From contig CAKOOO010000002.1 in the NCBI GenBank assembly GCA_934098665.1, positions 56,321-120,320 on the forward strand: a stretch of 64,000 nt of DNA, written 5' to 3'. The translations under genes were made by a program, and so were the position numbers. Positions within the stretch are counted from its first letter, which is position 1. Each line of letters begins with the position of its first letter. Positions 36,044-45,913 of this stretch are shown piece after piece. This DNA comes from an uncultured Bacilli bacterium (lineage in GTDB: Bacteria; Bacillota_I; Bacilli_A; RF39; UBA660). The notes below the pieces were generated by a model. The model saw only the letters and a list, made by a program, of their open reading frames with translations. It did no database searches and was not told where the DNA came from.

Positions 36044-36874
36044 ATGGAAACAATATTTTATTATAAGGAAACTGGTGAAATAATCAGTAAAAATGAAGCA
36101 ATTGCTATCTTTAAAGGATTTGCGGTTCCAAGAGGTACAGTGGGCATTGTAAATAAAAGTCAAAGAGTTAAAATTGAAGGCAAAAAAATAACAAATACCG
36201 AGGAAATTGAAAAAGAATCCTCTATAATACCTGTGGAGCATGTAATAGACGTTTTTACTGATATTGTTAATAGACATAACTCAAAAGTAAAAAAAGAAAC
36301 TTTAGATAATATTATAAAAGAATATTCTATTAAAACAACTGGAAAATATGTAAGTAGTACCGAAGAATATGATGAAAAGAAAAATATTATTGAAAGTGAA
36401 GACCCTCTTACAAAACAAAGACGTGAAAAAATTGATAAAATAAAAAAAAGAAATAAAGTATTAAAAAAAGTTCCCCTTGCCCTTGTTATTGGAGCAATGG
36501 GTGTAATCTCTGTAGCGGGAATAAAATACGCAAAAAACTTTAATACTATTGCAGATGATACAAACGATTTATTAAACTCTCATCACTGCTATATAAATAA
36601 TGATATTGAGGGGTCAACTAAAGTAGCCATTAATGATAATAATGAGCTTTATGGAAGAGCAAATCCTAGTTATGAAACAATTACTCAAAATACTTATGAT
36701 GAACTTAAAAATGTTCTAATTAGTGAAGGATACACAGATAAAGAAGCAACAATGTGTTTATCATCAATAGTACCTACCCATACTATAAATGATATTGATG
36801 TAACCTCTGTAAGTTTTAAAGAAAAAGTTGATTTTGTATTAAATTATACCGAACAGTTAAGTTTAAATAGATAA
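36044..36874 (+). CDS. Single-pass membrane protein of unknown function
   Basis: 276 aa from the ATG at 36044, chosen because AGGAG lies 9 nt upstream. The upstream open frame overlaps sigK and is not used. A soluble N-terminal region of about 140 residues, a basic stretch, one transmembrane helix (VPLALVIGAMGVISVAGI, about 148-165) and an outer domain of about 105 residues. Placed just after sigK; no family recognised. Confidence 0.65.
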   Translation: METIFYYKETGEIISKNEAIAIFKGFAVPRGTVGIVNKSQRVKIEGKKITNTEEIEKESSIIPVEHVIDVFTDIVNRHNSKVKKETLDNIIKEYSIKTTGKYVSSTEEYDEKKNIIESEDPLTKQRREKIDKIKKRNKVLKKVPLALVIGAMGVISVAGIKYAKNFNTIADDTNDLLNSHHCYINNDIEGSTKVAINDNNELYGRANPSYETITQNTYDELKNVLISEGYTDKEATMCLSSIVPTHTINDIDVTSVSFKEKVDFVLNYTEQLSLNR

Positions 36875-36883
36875 GGAGTTAAT

Positions 36884-37096
36884 ATGATTGAATTAAATAC
36901 AATGGAAATTGATGGTAAAACATATTTTGAAATAGAAACTATTAAAGGAAAAGAAAATGAATATATATATTATGGTAATGAAGATAATACTGAAGACTAT
37001 AAAATATATAAATTAAATGGTGATAATTTACTAGAACTGAATTATGATGAAATAAATGAAGCATTTAACCTATTTAATGAAAAACATAAAAAGTAA
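36884..37096 (+). CDS. Small acidic hypothetical protein
   Basis: 70 aa, RBS AAGGAG, 9 bp after the previous gene. MEIDGKTYFEIETIKGKENEYIYYG matches the start of the 80-residue protein at 18563, so the two are probably paralogues. Its stop codon lies in a terminator stem (37094-37110). Confidence 0.65.
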   Translation: MIELNTMEIDGKTYFEIETIKGKENEYIYYGNEDNTEDYKIYKLNGDNLLELNYDEINEAFNLFNEKHKK

Positions 37097-37110
37097 GATA
37101 ATTAATCTTA
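37094..37110 (+). terminator. Terminator of the sigK-linked genes
   Basis: Stem TAAGAT/ATCTTA (37094-37099, 37105-37110) followed by eight Ts. Confidence 0.82.
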
Positions 37111-37128
37111 TTTTTTTTATAAAAAAAA

Positions 37129-37144
37129 GATAGGATACCCTATC
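37129..37144 (-). terminator. Terminator of the rhomboid operon
   Basis: Stem GATAGG/CCTATC (37129-37134, 37139-37144) with a 4-nt loop, followed on the minus strand by eight Ts. Confidence 0.85.
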
Positions 37145-38273
37145 TAAACCATATTAAGTATGACATAAATAAAATAAATATTAAAAGTAAAATTATACCA
37201 TTAACTTTTTCTAATTTATTTTTACTTTCAGGAACTCCACATGCCATTGAGGCAAGAAATCCACCAATAAGGCCCCCAATATGACAATAATTATCTATAC
37301 CAGTAATTGAAAAACCAATAATTAAATTTACTAAAATAACTGGAATTAATTTATTTTTTAAAGCATCATGTAAATATAAACGATAATGCATACCAAAATA
37401 TACTAAAGCGCCCATAAGTCCAAATATTGCTCCACTTGCACCAACACTTATACCATCATTAAAAATACATGAAAGCATACCACCACATAATGCACTTACA
37501 AAATAGATAATAATCATTCTTACTTTACCTAAATTATTTTCTACTTGATTTCCTATTATCCAAAGTGAATACATATTTGTAATTAAATGAATAAGAGAAC
37601 CATGTAAAAATGCATAGGTAATTAATCTAAAAATTTGTCCATTTTTAACAAGAATTTTATTATTAGCCCCTAAAGTGATATAAACTAAATTACTATCACC
37701 CATTAAAACAGTTACACCATACATAATAATACATAAAAATATTAATATATATGTAATTAAAATTTTCTTTTTAGAAAATATTTTTTCAAACTTTTTATTA
37801 TCACTTTCAGTTTTGTGATTTATATCTGAAGCTACATTTAAAAGTAAATCTAATCCCATTTTTTCAGTTAAATCATTTTTTAAATCAGGAAATACATTTA
37901 TAATATATTCATTTTTCTTAATATCCTCAAGAGCATTAATATTAATATTATCTACATTTTTAACACTTTCTACTTTTACTCTATCTGATACATTAAGTTC
38001 AATATTTAAAGCATTTACTTTAAATGATAAAGTTTTCTTTTTAATTTGAGCAACAATATTTTTAATTTTAAATTGATCAAATTTATATTGTTCTTCATTA
38101 TGAATATAATTGCTATTTATTCTAATAATTCTATATGGCCCATCTATATTTTCAAGCCATATTTCATCTTTAACACCTTGAACAAATATTGGGGTATAAC
38201 CCTCTTTTGTAACAAAAAAGTGTACTAAACTCATTAATATTTCATCTTGTTTTCTAACATTTACTCTTTCCAT
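37140..38273 (-). CDS. Rhomboid-family intramembrane serine protease
   Basis: 377 aa. The N-terminal half (about 165 residues) is a soluble domain seen in GluP/YqgP-like rhomboids. The membrane half carries FLHGSLIHLITNMYSLWIIG (L1 loop with His and Asn), the catalytic Ser in VGASGAIFGLMG and the catalytic His in NYCHIGGLIGGF. It cleaves transmembrane substrates; targets unknown. Immediately downstream of the RluD-type gene, sharing position 38273. Confidence 0.92.
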   Translation of the reverse strand: MERVNVRKQDEILMSLVHFFVTKEGYTPIFVQGVKDEIWLENIDGPYRIIRINSNYIHNEEQYKFDQFKIKNIVAQIKKKTLSFKVNALNIELNVSDRVKVESVKNVDNININALEDIKKNEYIINVFPDLKNDLTEKMGLDLLLNVASDINHKTESDNKKFEKIFSKKKILITYILIFLCIIMYGVTVLMGDSNLVYITLGANNKILVKNGQIFRLITYAFLHGSLIHLITNMYSLWIIGNQVENNLGKVRMIIIYFVSALCGGMLSCIFNDGISVGASGAIFGLMGALVYFGMHYRLYLHDALKNKLIPVILVNLIIGFSITGIDNYCHIGGLIGGFLASMACGVPESKNKLEKVNGIILLLIFILFMSYLIWFR

Positions 38274-39148
38274 TACTGCTCCTTTATTTCATTTAAAAAA
38301 TCATTAAATTCCTTAGGTAAATCAGTTTCAAAATGAAGATGTTTACCTGTAAAAGGTTCTATAAAATCTATTTCTTTAGAATGTAAAAATTGCCCAAATG
38401 AAGTATTACCTTTTCCATATACTGGATCATTATAAACTGGATAACCCATATATGATAAATGAACTCTTATTTGATGGGTTCTACCTGTTTCTAGATTAAG
38501 ACGTAAAAGTGTATAATTTTTATATCTTTTCAATACCTCAAAATGAGTTATTGCTTTTTTTCCATCTTCACATGGTTTCATTTTATCAAAATGTTTATCA
38601 TCTTTTTTAATTGGTACATCAATTGTTCCTTTGTTATATGGAATAACGCCTTTACATAAAGCATAATAAGTTCTTTTTATTTCATGGTTTGCAAACATTT
38701 TAGAAAGTGCTTCATGCATTTTATTATCTTTGACAATTACCATAACTCCCGAAGTATCTTTATCAAGTCTATGAACTATACCAGGGCGATCTAAAGATAA
38801 ATCACTTAATTTTACTTTACCCACTAAAGCATTTACAAGGGTATTATCATGATTACCTGCCCCCGGATGAACCACCACTCCACTTTGTTTATTAATAATC
38901 ATTAAATATTCATCTTCATAGATAACATCAATATCCATATCTATTTTCTTTATTTCTTTATTTTCTTTTATATCACAAATTTCAATTTCATCATTAATAC
39001 TCACAATATAACTTGCTTTAACTTTTTTTCCATTAACAAGTATGTTTCCTTTAGAAATAAGTTTTTCAATATAACTTCTTGAATAATCACTATTTAAGGA
39101 AATATATTTATCTATTCTATCACCATTACTATTTACTTTTAACTTCAT
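38273..39148 (-). CDS. rluD: RluD-type rRNA pseudouridine synthase
   Basis: About 291 aa from the ATG at 39148, with AGGTGA 5 nt upstream. An S4 RNA-binding domain (DRIDKYISLNSDYSRSYIEK, GNILVNGKKV) precedes the RluA catalytic domain: VVHPGAGN, catalytic Asp in HRLDKDTSGVMVI, and RTHQIRVHLSYMGYP. The lspA-rluD order is the same as in B. subtilis (lspA-ylyB). Target position in 23S rRNA is inferred. Confidence 0.93.
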   Translation of the reverse strand: MKLKVNSNGDRIDKYISLNSDYSRSYIEKLISKGNILVNGKKVKASYIVSINDEIEICDIKENKEIKKIDMDIDVIYEDEYLMIINKQSGVVVHPGAGNHDNTLVNALVGKVKLSDLSLDRPGIVHRLDKDTSGVMVIVKDNKMHEALSKMFANHEIKRTYYALCKGVIPYNKGTIDVPIKKDDKHFDKMKPCEDGKKAITHFEVLKRYKNYTLLRLNLETGRTHQIRVHLSYMGYPVYNDPVYGKGNTSFGQFLHSKEIDFIEPFTGKHLHFETDLPKEFNDFLNEIKEQ

Positions 39149-39596
39149 TATCATCACCTAAATAAATACTATATAAAAGGATAAATACACCAATACATAT
39201 ACAAGCATCGGCTATATTAAATATTGGATAATTATAATTAAATATATAAAAATCTATAAAATCAATTACATAGCCATATATTATTCTATCAATTAAATTA
39301 CCTAAAAGTCCACCATAAATAAGTGAAAAAGCAATTATATTTCTTTTACATGATTTAAATTTTTTCATATAAAATATTAAAAATAAAAGTATTAATAATG
39401 AGCATATAATAATAACAAATCTTTTGCCTGTAAAAAGAGAAAAACTTACACCATCATTATAAACTTTTGTAATATATAAAAACTTATCAAATATTTTAAT
39501 ACTTTTACCTAAAACAAGTAGTTTGTCAAGTACTATTTTACTAATTTGATCTATTAATAATACAATAAAACTAAATATAAAAATTTTCTTTTTCAT
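39129..39596 (-). CDS. lspA: Lipoprotein signal peptidase (signal peptidase II)
   Basis: 155 aa from the ATG at 39596. Four transmembrane helices; catalytic Asp residues in GLLGNLIDRIIYGYVIDFID and FNIADACICIG, and NDGVSFSLF in the first loop. Removes signal peptides from diacylglyceryl-modified lipoproteins. A TTG at 39632 would add 12 residues but has no ribosome-binding site. Confidence 0.94.
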   Translation of the reverse strand: MKKKIFIFSFIVLLIDQISKIVLDKLLVLGKSIKIFDKFLYITKVYNDGVSFSLFTGKRFVIIICSLLILLFLIFYMKKFKSCKRNIIAFSLIYGGLLGNLIDRIIYGYVIDFIDFYIFNYNYPIFNIADACICIGVFILLYSIYLGDDNEVKSK

Positions 39597-39618
39597 ACTA
39601 TTTATTATAAACAATTTT

Positions 39619-39849
39619 TTAAACTTTAACAAGTATTACATCTTTTCCTATCTTAACAATATCAGAATATGTAAATATAACTTCATTATTTGTAAGTGGT
39701 TTTCTAAATATTTTTTTACTTTCACATGTAAATGATATTATTTTTCCATCACTATTTATTTCACAGTCCACTATATGTCCATAGTTAAGACCAGTTTCAA
39801 TTGATATTACTTCTTTTTCTTGCATTTCAGATAAAAACATACTATTCAT
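39619..39849 (-). CDS. YlmC/YmxH-like PRC-barrel protein
   Basis: 76 aa. MFLSEMQEKEVISIETGLNYGHIVDCEIN and GKDVILVKV match the small PRC-barrel YlmC/YmxH sporulation-associated family. The start is doubtful: the first ATG lies inside the hairpin at 39835-39865, and MFLSEMQ three codons later fits the family better. It precedes lspA. Confidence 0.72.
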   Translation of the reverse strand: MNSMFLSEMQEKEVISIETGLNYGHIVDCEINSDGKIISFTCESKKIFRKPLTNNEVIFTYSDIVKIGKDVILVKV

Positions 39850-39865
39850 ATTAAATAGTATGTTT
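39835..39865 (-). terminator. Hairpin after the glycine-rich gene, over the YlmC start
   Basis: Perfect 12-bp stem (39835-39846, 39854-39865) with a 7-nt loop, followed on the minus strand by TTTTTAT. It terminates the upstream gene and covers the first start codon of the ylmC-like gene. Confidence 0.6.
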
Positions 39866-39880
39866 ATTATTAATTATTTA

Positions 39881-41893
39881 TTATGGATTAAATATAATTC
39901 TTGCATAACCATTACCTGCATGACCTGTTTCAGAGGAACCAGAAGTACCAGTAAATGAAGAGCTACCCGCAGTAGTTGATGCATTTGTTAAATAATATGA
40001 TGATGTAAGACTAGTTCCAGATGGAACATTACTTGCAGTTGTGGATGTGTATATAAATCCTGAACCTCCACCGCCACCACGGTCATCATCACCTGAACTA
40101 TCAGGAACAGAACCACATCCGCCATACCAGCCACCACCACCGGCACCAGCATACCCATTGCTTTGATATACACCAAATCCTCCGAATCCAAATCCACCAG
40201 GATAATTTGATGAACTATTAGTTGTAGGCTGTGAACTTGCCACTGTTACAGATGTGGTAAATCCAGTTTGAGTTCCACCATATCCATGAGAACCATAATA
40301 TTGAGAAGCGGCGCCACCACTTTCTCCACCACCATACATACCATTTTTATTTGAAGCCCCATCAGAGCCACCGCCACCAGCAACAATAATTCTATTTTTT
40401 AATCCTGTAGCATCGTTCCAAGCACCACCTGATATTCTTATATCAGTTGCGCCTCCTCCGCCTTTATAAGTATATCTATATCCACCGCCATTGTAGCCAC
40501 CAGTACATATGCTATTTGTACACGTACCTGAATTACCTTGACCGCCAACATAAACATAAAGTGTCTTTCCATGGGTTTGATTTGTCAAAGTACCGGTAGA
40601 GTATCCACCCATTCCTCCATAAGTTGAAGAACTTCTATAACCGCCTTGAGCACCCCATACATAAAGAGTATAACTACCATCACATGCCATATTATAACTT
40701 TGCACGCTACCAGTATAATCAAAATTTGAGGTAGTAGCGGCCGCACATACCATACTAAATGATTTATTTGAAGTTTTACCTGCGGCATCTTTAACATGTA
40801 CATAATATGTTCCATTTGTTGATGCCGTATAAGTTACACTTGCACTTTTACCTGATACGTTTGTCCAACTTGTCGGAGTTGTCGATGATGTAGTAACTGC
40901 ATAGCCTGCTAAAGCGGCATCATCACTTAATGCAATTGTAACATTTTTAGTATAAGCACTTATTGTTCCTACAGTTGGTGCTGCAGAATCTAAAGTTATA
41001 GTAAATGCCGAAGACACAGCATTATTACCAGCATTATCTTTTATCCATAAATAATATGTTCCTTCTTCCTCTATAGTTACATCTAATGAGTAAGAAGTTC
41101 CTGAAATATATTTCCACTCTGTAGGTTGCTCATCAGCACTTTTTGAAAAGCCATACATAGAAACATCTATATTATCTGTAAATGTTGCTGTTACGCTTGT
41201 CCCACTTACTGTTAAATTACTTATTGTTGGTGAAGTGCTATCAGCATTTTTATCTACGTATACATTACATACTGTTTGCACGCTTGTAAGTACATTTATT
41301 TTTCTTCCTACTATAGAAACTTCAGCACTTGGATTACAACTTGTTTTTGATGTATTTACTGTATAATAATATCCTGTTTCATATAAAGGAAGCTGCCCCA
41401 TTTGTTCATAGTTTTTATCATCAGTACTACCTATTTCCTGCTGTACAAAAAGGTTTACTTCATAATCATCTATATACCCATCTATTGCATCAAAATATAC
41501 TTCACATTTACCTTTTTTAGTGGCATTTACATAAAATATTTTATTTTCATATTTATTTATTGTTATGCCTGTATCACATACTGTTTTACTAGAGGTATAT
41601 GAATATGATGTTTCATTTGGAACATAATATGATAGTGAATATGTACCAAGTCCTACTCCAGATGAATTTTTATCTTCCCTATAAACTTTTATTTTAACAT
41701 CACTTTTATCTATTGAGGCTACTCCTGCGATAATAAGATTTGTACTTCTATTTACATAAAAAGAATATGCAATTAAAGTAACACTTGAAAGTATTGTTAG
41801 AACAAGTATAACTAAAACTAATAATACTTTTTTATTATCATTTTTTAATGCATATTTAATATTATTTATTACTTTTTTTAATCTATCTTTCAT
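39881..41893 (-). CDS. Glycine-rich surface protein with Ig-like repeats
   Basis: About 670 aa. Signal anchor (VLLVLVILVLTILSSVTLIAYSFYV, about 24-48), two Cys-containing modules, then two Ig-like repeats (SPTISNLTVSGTSVTATFTD, APTVGTISAYTKNVTIAL), then from about residue 390 a glycine-rich domain: NFDYTGSVQSYNMACDGSYT, YVWGAQGGYR, GGGGATDIRI, IIVAGGGGSDG, closing GYARIIFNP. This is the Gly-rich fold also found in ALK/LTK receptors. The Ig-like repeats recur in the gene at 59634. Surface adhesion is likely. No invertible promoter is present here. Confidence 0.75.
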   Translation of the reverse strand: MKDRLKKVINNIKYALKNDNKKVLLVLVILVLTILSSVTLIAYSFYVNRSTNLIIAGVASIDKSDVKIKVYREDKNSSGVGLGTYSLSYYVPNETSYSYTSSKTVCDTGITINKYENKIFYVNATKKGKCEVYFDAIDGYIDDYEVNLFVQQEIGSTDDKNYEQMGQLPLYETGYYYTVNTSKTSCNPSAEVSIVGRKINVLTSVQTVCNVYVDKNADSTSPTISNLTVSGTSVTATFTDNIDVSMYGFSKSADEQPTEWKYISGTSYSLDVTIEEEGTYYLWIKDNAGNNAVSSAFTITLDSAAPTVGTISAYTKNVTIALSDDAALAGYAVTTSSTTPTSWTNVSGKSASVTYTASTNGTYYVHVKDAAGKTSNKSFSMVCAAATTSNFDYTGSVQSYNMACDGSYTLYVWGAQGGYRSSSTYGGMGGYSTGTLTNQTHGKTLYVYVGGQGNSGTCTNSICTGGYNGGGYRYTYKGGGGATDIRISGGAWNDATGLKNRIIVAGGGGSDGASNKNGMYGGGESGGAASQYYGSHGYGGTQTGFTTSVTVASSQPTTNSSSNYPGGFGFGGFGVYQSNGYAGAGGGGWYGGCGSVPDSSGDDDRGGGGGSGFIYTSTTASNVPSGTSLTSSYYLTNASTTAGSSSFTGTSGSSETGHAGNGYARIIFNP

Positions 41894-41939
41894 GGCATAA
41901 CCTCTATCTACTATATACTAAAAATATAATATCATAAAT

Positions 41940-43055
41940 TTAATTTAAATACCATAGTTTTTTGCCATCTTTATAAACTTCATCAATAAAACCACAGCCA
42001 AGACACTCCTGACCATTATATAGTACGCATGCTTGGCCAGGTGTAACACTTTTTGCTTTTCCTTTATAAATAACTTTTATTTTATTACCCTCTAGATACT
42101 CTAAAGCACATGGATGATCTTCTCCTCTATATCTAAATTTGCAAGTGCAAAATGAAGGTCTATCACTTGATATAAAGTTTACATTATCTATAATGCACTC
42201 ATCTGAATATAAGTACTCACTATCACCATAAGCAACATATAAAATGTTTTTTTTAGTATCTTTTCCACATACATAATGCCTTTGCTCATCACCAGAAAGT
42301 CCTACATTTTTTCTTTGACCAATTGTATAATTCATAAGACCAGTATGAGTACCAATTTTTTCTAAAGTTTCAACATTTATTATATCCCCAGGGTTTGGTT
42401 TTAAATAATTAGCCATAAATTTTTGAAAATTTCTTTCGCCAATAAAGCATATTCCCGTAGAGTCTTTTTTATCAAATACAGGTATATTTGCATTTTTGGC
42501 AATTTGTCTAATTTTATCTTTTGTATAATCACCCACTGGGAAAAGTACATCTTTAAAATTATTTACATTAACATCCGCTAAAAAATAAGTTTGGTCTTTA
42601 TTTAAATCTTTTGCTCTTAAAAGTTTATTACCGCTTATTCTTGCATAATGACCTGTTGCAATAAAGTCAGCTCCAAGGCGCCTTGCTTCTTTTACAAATA
42701 AATCAAATTTAATATATTTATTACAAAGCATATCAGGATTTGGAGTTCTTCCTTTTTTAAGTTCCTCTAAAAAATATGTAAATACATAGTCCCAGTATTC
42801 TTTAATAAAATCTATTCTATGAATTTCAATACCTAAATGCTCACAAACTTTTTTTGCATCATTATAATCTTTCTCCTGTGGACAAATATCATTTGTATCA
42901 TTAGGATTTCCTAAAATATCATTATTTATATTACTATCCCAGTTACGCATAAAAAGGCCTATTACTTCATAGCCCTGTTTTTGTAAAAGATATGCACCAA
43001 CTGCACTGTCTACTCCACCACTCATTCCAATTACAACTTTTTTCATAAACATCAC
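41940..43055 (-). CDS. mnmA: tRNA-specific 2-thiouridylase MnmA
   Basis: 371 aa. PP-loop SGGVDSAVGAYLL at the N-terminus, catalytic Cys in NPDMLCNKYIKF (about 102) and in DSTGICFIGERNFQKF (about 200), GQRKNVGLSG and C-terminal beta domain. Thiolates U34 of Lys, Glu and Gln tRNAs. The true start may be the ATG at 43046 (MKKVVIGMSGG). Confidence 0.97.
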   Translation of the reverse strand: MMFMKKVVIGMSGGVDSAVGAYLLQKQGYEVIGLFMRNWDSNINNDILGNPNDTNDICPQEKDYNDAKKVCEHLGIEIHRIDFIKEYWDYVFTYFLEELKKGRTPNPDMLCNKYIKFDLFVKEARRLGADFIATGHYARISGNKLLRAKDLNKDQTYFLADVNVNNFKDVLFPVGDYTKDKIRQIAKNANIPVFDKKDSTGICFIGERNFQKFMANYLKPNPGDIINVETLEKIGTHTGLMNYTIGQRKNVGLSGDEQRHYVCGKDTKKNILYVAYGDSEYLYSDECIIDNVNFISSDRPSFCTCKFRYRGEDHPCALEYLEGNKIKVIYKGKAKSVTPGQACVLYNGQECLGCGFIDEVYKDGKKLWYLN

Positions 43056-43101
43056 TCAAAAGTATAATAACACATTTTTATTATTAAAAAAAGTGTTAAG
43101 A

Positions 43102-45135
43102 TTAAAATTCTTTTTTAGTTAGAATTTTGCTCTTAATACACTTTTTAGGATTTTCAAAATCATATTTTCTTACATCTTTTTGAGAAAAAATCATTGGTTC
43201 TACATCTAAATATTCTATATCTCCATTATCATTATAATAAATAGTTAAAAAATAATCACCCATTAAATTAGGTAGTTCATTTTTCATCATAAATGAAGAC
43301 TGATCTACGTTACATGGTGCAAGAAGCATATGAATATTACGATATAACATATAATATATTTTATGATAATGTCCCCTTATAGAAAGGTTTGGTTTTGTTC
43401 CTGATGGAAGCTGGTCAATACCATTTTGAGGTTTAGTGGAAAGTATTCTTGAGGTTCCTCCACCTGGATGAAAAAGTTCTACTTTACAATTATCAAAATA
43501 AGTAAAGGCTCTATCTTGTCCTAAATACTCAAAATCTTTTCTTTTTTTAGCTACTTCATCTGCTAAAACAACTCCGTAATTAAATTCATGAGTTTGGTCA
43601 TGACTGCCTTGTATTGCATGCCAAGTACATCCCGGATATTTAGGTAAATTTTCAATTACATAATTTATTTGTCCTGTAGCACCATACAAAAATACTTCTC
43701 TAATATGATTAGGTCTTACTCTTGAATAATCACCATCGGATATATCGCCAATATGATAAAAATCAGTTATACCACGATTATATGCCTCATAGCAAGCTGT
43801 ATTTACCATCGATGGCTGGCACCATATACTACCATAATGAGTATCAGATACCACTAAAATTTCTTTTTTATGAAGCTCTTCTTTAGGAAGCTTAAATGAT
43901 ACTTCTTTTCTTTTTTGTATAGTTTTTTTAATAACTAAAATACCATCCTCATTTACTACTTCAATAGGTCTTCCATATTCATTTAAAATATCAATTATTC
44001 CATAAAGTTCATTATCAGATATTTCTAATTTATTTTTAAGTTCAGCAAATGACTGCTCTTTTTTTAAAAGTCTATATATCTTATCTACAGAGTCAAAATA
44101 TGCATGTTTATTTTTATTTAAGTTATCAATATTTTCATATTTTCCAAGTTCATTTTTAGTTATATTTAACTTTTTAGTGGTCAAAAAACTTTCTTTACTA
44201 GGTTTATAATATGGCATCATTTCAGGTATCATTCTTTTTAATTTACCATTTTTTGTATAACTTAATGATATTAAAAGTGCTCCAATAGTATTTTGCTCTC
44301 TACTTGCTTTCATTTTCGCGGTTCTTTCTACTACCGAAGGAATTGCAAAAATTTGAGTATCTCTAATCGAAGGAAAATGCTGCATTGATCTTGTACCGCT
44401 TAAAAATATTGCATCATAATCTTCATAACTTGACATACTTCTTGAATATGTCTGAGCAGGATAAGCAACTGTATAAGCATTTCCAGCTTTTAACTGTTCA
44501 AGTTTAAAGGAAACATCATTAAAATGAACAGTACATGCTCTAGGCCCTAAATAAATTAAATCCTCTCTTTCTTTAGAAATATACTCACCAATATTAAGTT
44601 CTTTAGCAAATTTATGATCATTTTTTCCAGTTATAAAATAAGTTTTAATACCCTCCACTTTAGGATAGTATTCAATTAAATGGTCCGCTTGACCATAAGC
44701 ATCGCCAGTAATTAAACTTTTACCATATTCAAGATTTTCTTCTCCTTTATAAGGTCCCTCTAAAAGGTTTCCTAATATAAAAACATATTTAATACCATTT
44801 ATTGCAAAATTTTTATACATATCATTAAGTATACCTATTTGTTCATTTTTACAGCCAAACCTAGTATCTGATATAAAAGCAATTTTAGTTATTTCATCAA
44901 CATTTTCTTTAATAAAATATTCATTTTCTTTTGTATAATCAGGGTGATCATTAATAACTACATAAGCTTCCTTATTTTTTTCGCTATAGGAAATATTAAT
45001 TCCATCATCTTTAAGCTTTTTAATAAAACCTAAAACTTCAAATTCTGTAATGTCGTATTTTTTTGCAAGTAAGGAAATTGTTTTTTCTTTAACAATATCT
45101 TTTTTAATTTCATTTAAAATATTTTTTTCTTCCAT
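43102..45135 (-). CDS. Tandem metallophosphoesterase protein, first domain degenerate
   Basis: 677 aa from the ATG at 45135, with AAGGATGG just upstream. Layout: helix-turn-helix-like N-terminus (ISLLAKKYDITEFEVLGFIK), first phosphoesterase-like domain (about 85-330), a second winged-helix-like linker, then a second phosphoesterase domain (about 430-650). The second has intact metal motifs VVSDTHYGS, HIGDISDGDY, QGSHDQTH and GHYHKIY. The first has ISDTRFG, LGNLLEG and GKNDHK and lacks the closing GHxH, so it is probably inactive. Substrate unknown. Confidence 0.8.
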   Translation of the reverse strand: MEEKNILNEIKKDIVKEKTISLLAKKYDITEFEVLGFIKKLKDDGINISYSEKNKEAYVVINDHPDYTKENEYFIKENVDEITKIAFISDTRFGCKNEQIGILNDMYKNFAINGIKYVFILGNLLEGPYKGEENLEYGKSLITGDAYGQADHLIEYYPKVEGIKTYFITGKNDHKFAKELNIGEYISKEREDLIYLGPRACTVHFNDVSFKLEQLKAGNAYTVAYPAQTYSRSMSSYEDYDAIFLSGTRSMQHFPSIRDTQIFAIPSVVERTAKMKASREQNTIGALLISLSYTKNGKLKRMIPEMMPYYKPSKESFLTTKKLNITKNELGKYENIDNLNKNKHAYFDSVDKIYRLLKKEQSFAELKNKLEISDNELYGIIDILNEYGRPIEVVNEDGILVIKKTIQKRKEVSFKLPKEELHKKEILVVSDTHYGSIWCQPSMVNTACYEAYNRGITDFYHIGDISDGDYSRVRPNHIREVFLYGATGQINYVIENLPKYPGCTWHAIQGSHDQTHEFNYGVVLADEVAKKRKDFEYLGQDRAFTYFDNCKVELFHPGGGTSRILSTKPQNGIDQLPSGTKPNLSIRGHYHKIYYMLYRNIHMLLAPCNVDQSSFMMKNELPNLMGDYFLTIYYNDNGDIEYLDVEPMIFSQKDVRKYDFENPKKCIKSKILTKKEF

Positions 45136-45184
45136 TTTCCATCCTTTTATTATACTTTTAGTATAAATTATTTTATTTATTAAT

Positions 45185-45913
45185 TCAATAAACTTTACAT
45201 TTTTTATACATATTTTGTAAAATAACTTTATCTTCATAAATTTTTCCATTAACATTATAATAATATTTAGTATTTTTTAAATATTTATTAATACTTAAAT
45301 TTTCATTTTTTATTTTTTTATAATTTATATCATAAAACATTTTTTCAAGTAAAAATTTTTCATAAATAAGTTTCTTATTTTTTACAATTAAAATAGTTTT
45401 ATATATAAATAAACATATTATCATATAGTTATTTAAATTATATTTATAGTTAAAAATTATATATATTATTATAAATATAAATGATGTTATATAGTAAATA
45501 ATAATACAATTTTTAAATGGTAAAAAATATGCATAAATTTCAAATAATATTTTAGCTCCATCAAGGGGAATTATAGGAAGAAGATTAAAAAGAATAATCA
45601 TTTTGTTTAAATAAATAAAATTTTTTTCATGAATAAATAAAAAAAGTATTAATTGAAAAACTATTCCCATAATAGAAATTAATAAACTATTTAAAAATGA
45701 ATCATTATAAAGACTATCAATTTTCGTATATCCCCCGAAAGGAAAAAGTTCAATACTAATAATTTTATGTTTTAATAAAATAGATATTAATATATGACCT
45801 AGTTCATGAAAACAAACAATAAAAAAAACTATTAAAGCATTTTTTATATAACCACATAAAAAAGCTATTAATAGAAAATATAAAGTTAAATAATTAATTT
45901 TAATTTTTTTCAC
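45185..45913 (-). CDS. spoIVFB: SpoIVFB-like intramembrane metalloprotease (pro-SigK processing)
   Basis: 242 aa. Site-2 protease family with HELGH (about residue 36) and the second metal-ligand motif NLLPIIPLDGAKIL (about 113). Multiple transmembrane helices and a soluble C-terminus. In Bacillus it sits in the outer forespore membrane and cleaves pro-SigK. Gene order mreC-mreD-spoIVFA-spoIVFB is conserved here, and sigK is at 35.3 kb. Confidence 0.9.
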   Translation of the reverse strand: MKKIKINYLTLYFLLIAFLCGYIKNALIVFFIVCFHELGHILISILLKHKIISIELFPFGGYTKIDSLYNDSFLNSLLISIMGIVFQLILFLFIHEKNFIYLNKMIILFNLLPIIPLDGAKILFEIYAYFLPFKNCIIIYYITSFIFIIIYIIFNYKYNLNNYMIICLFIYKTILIVKNKKLIYEKFLLEKMFYDINYKKIKNENLSINKYLKNTKYYYNVNGKIYEDKVILQNMYKKCKVY

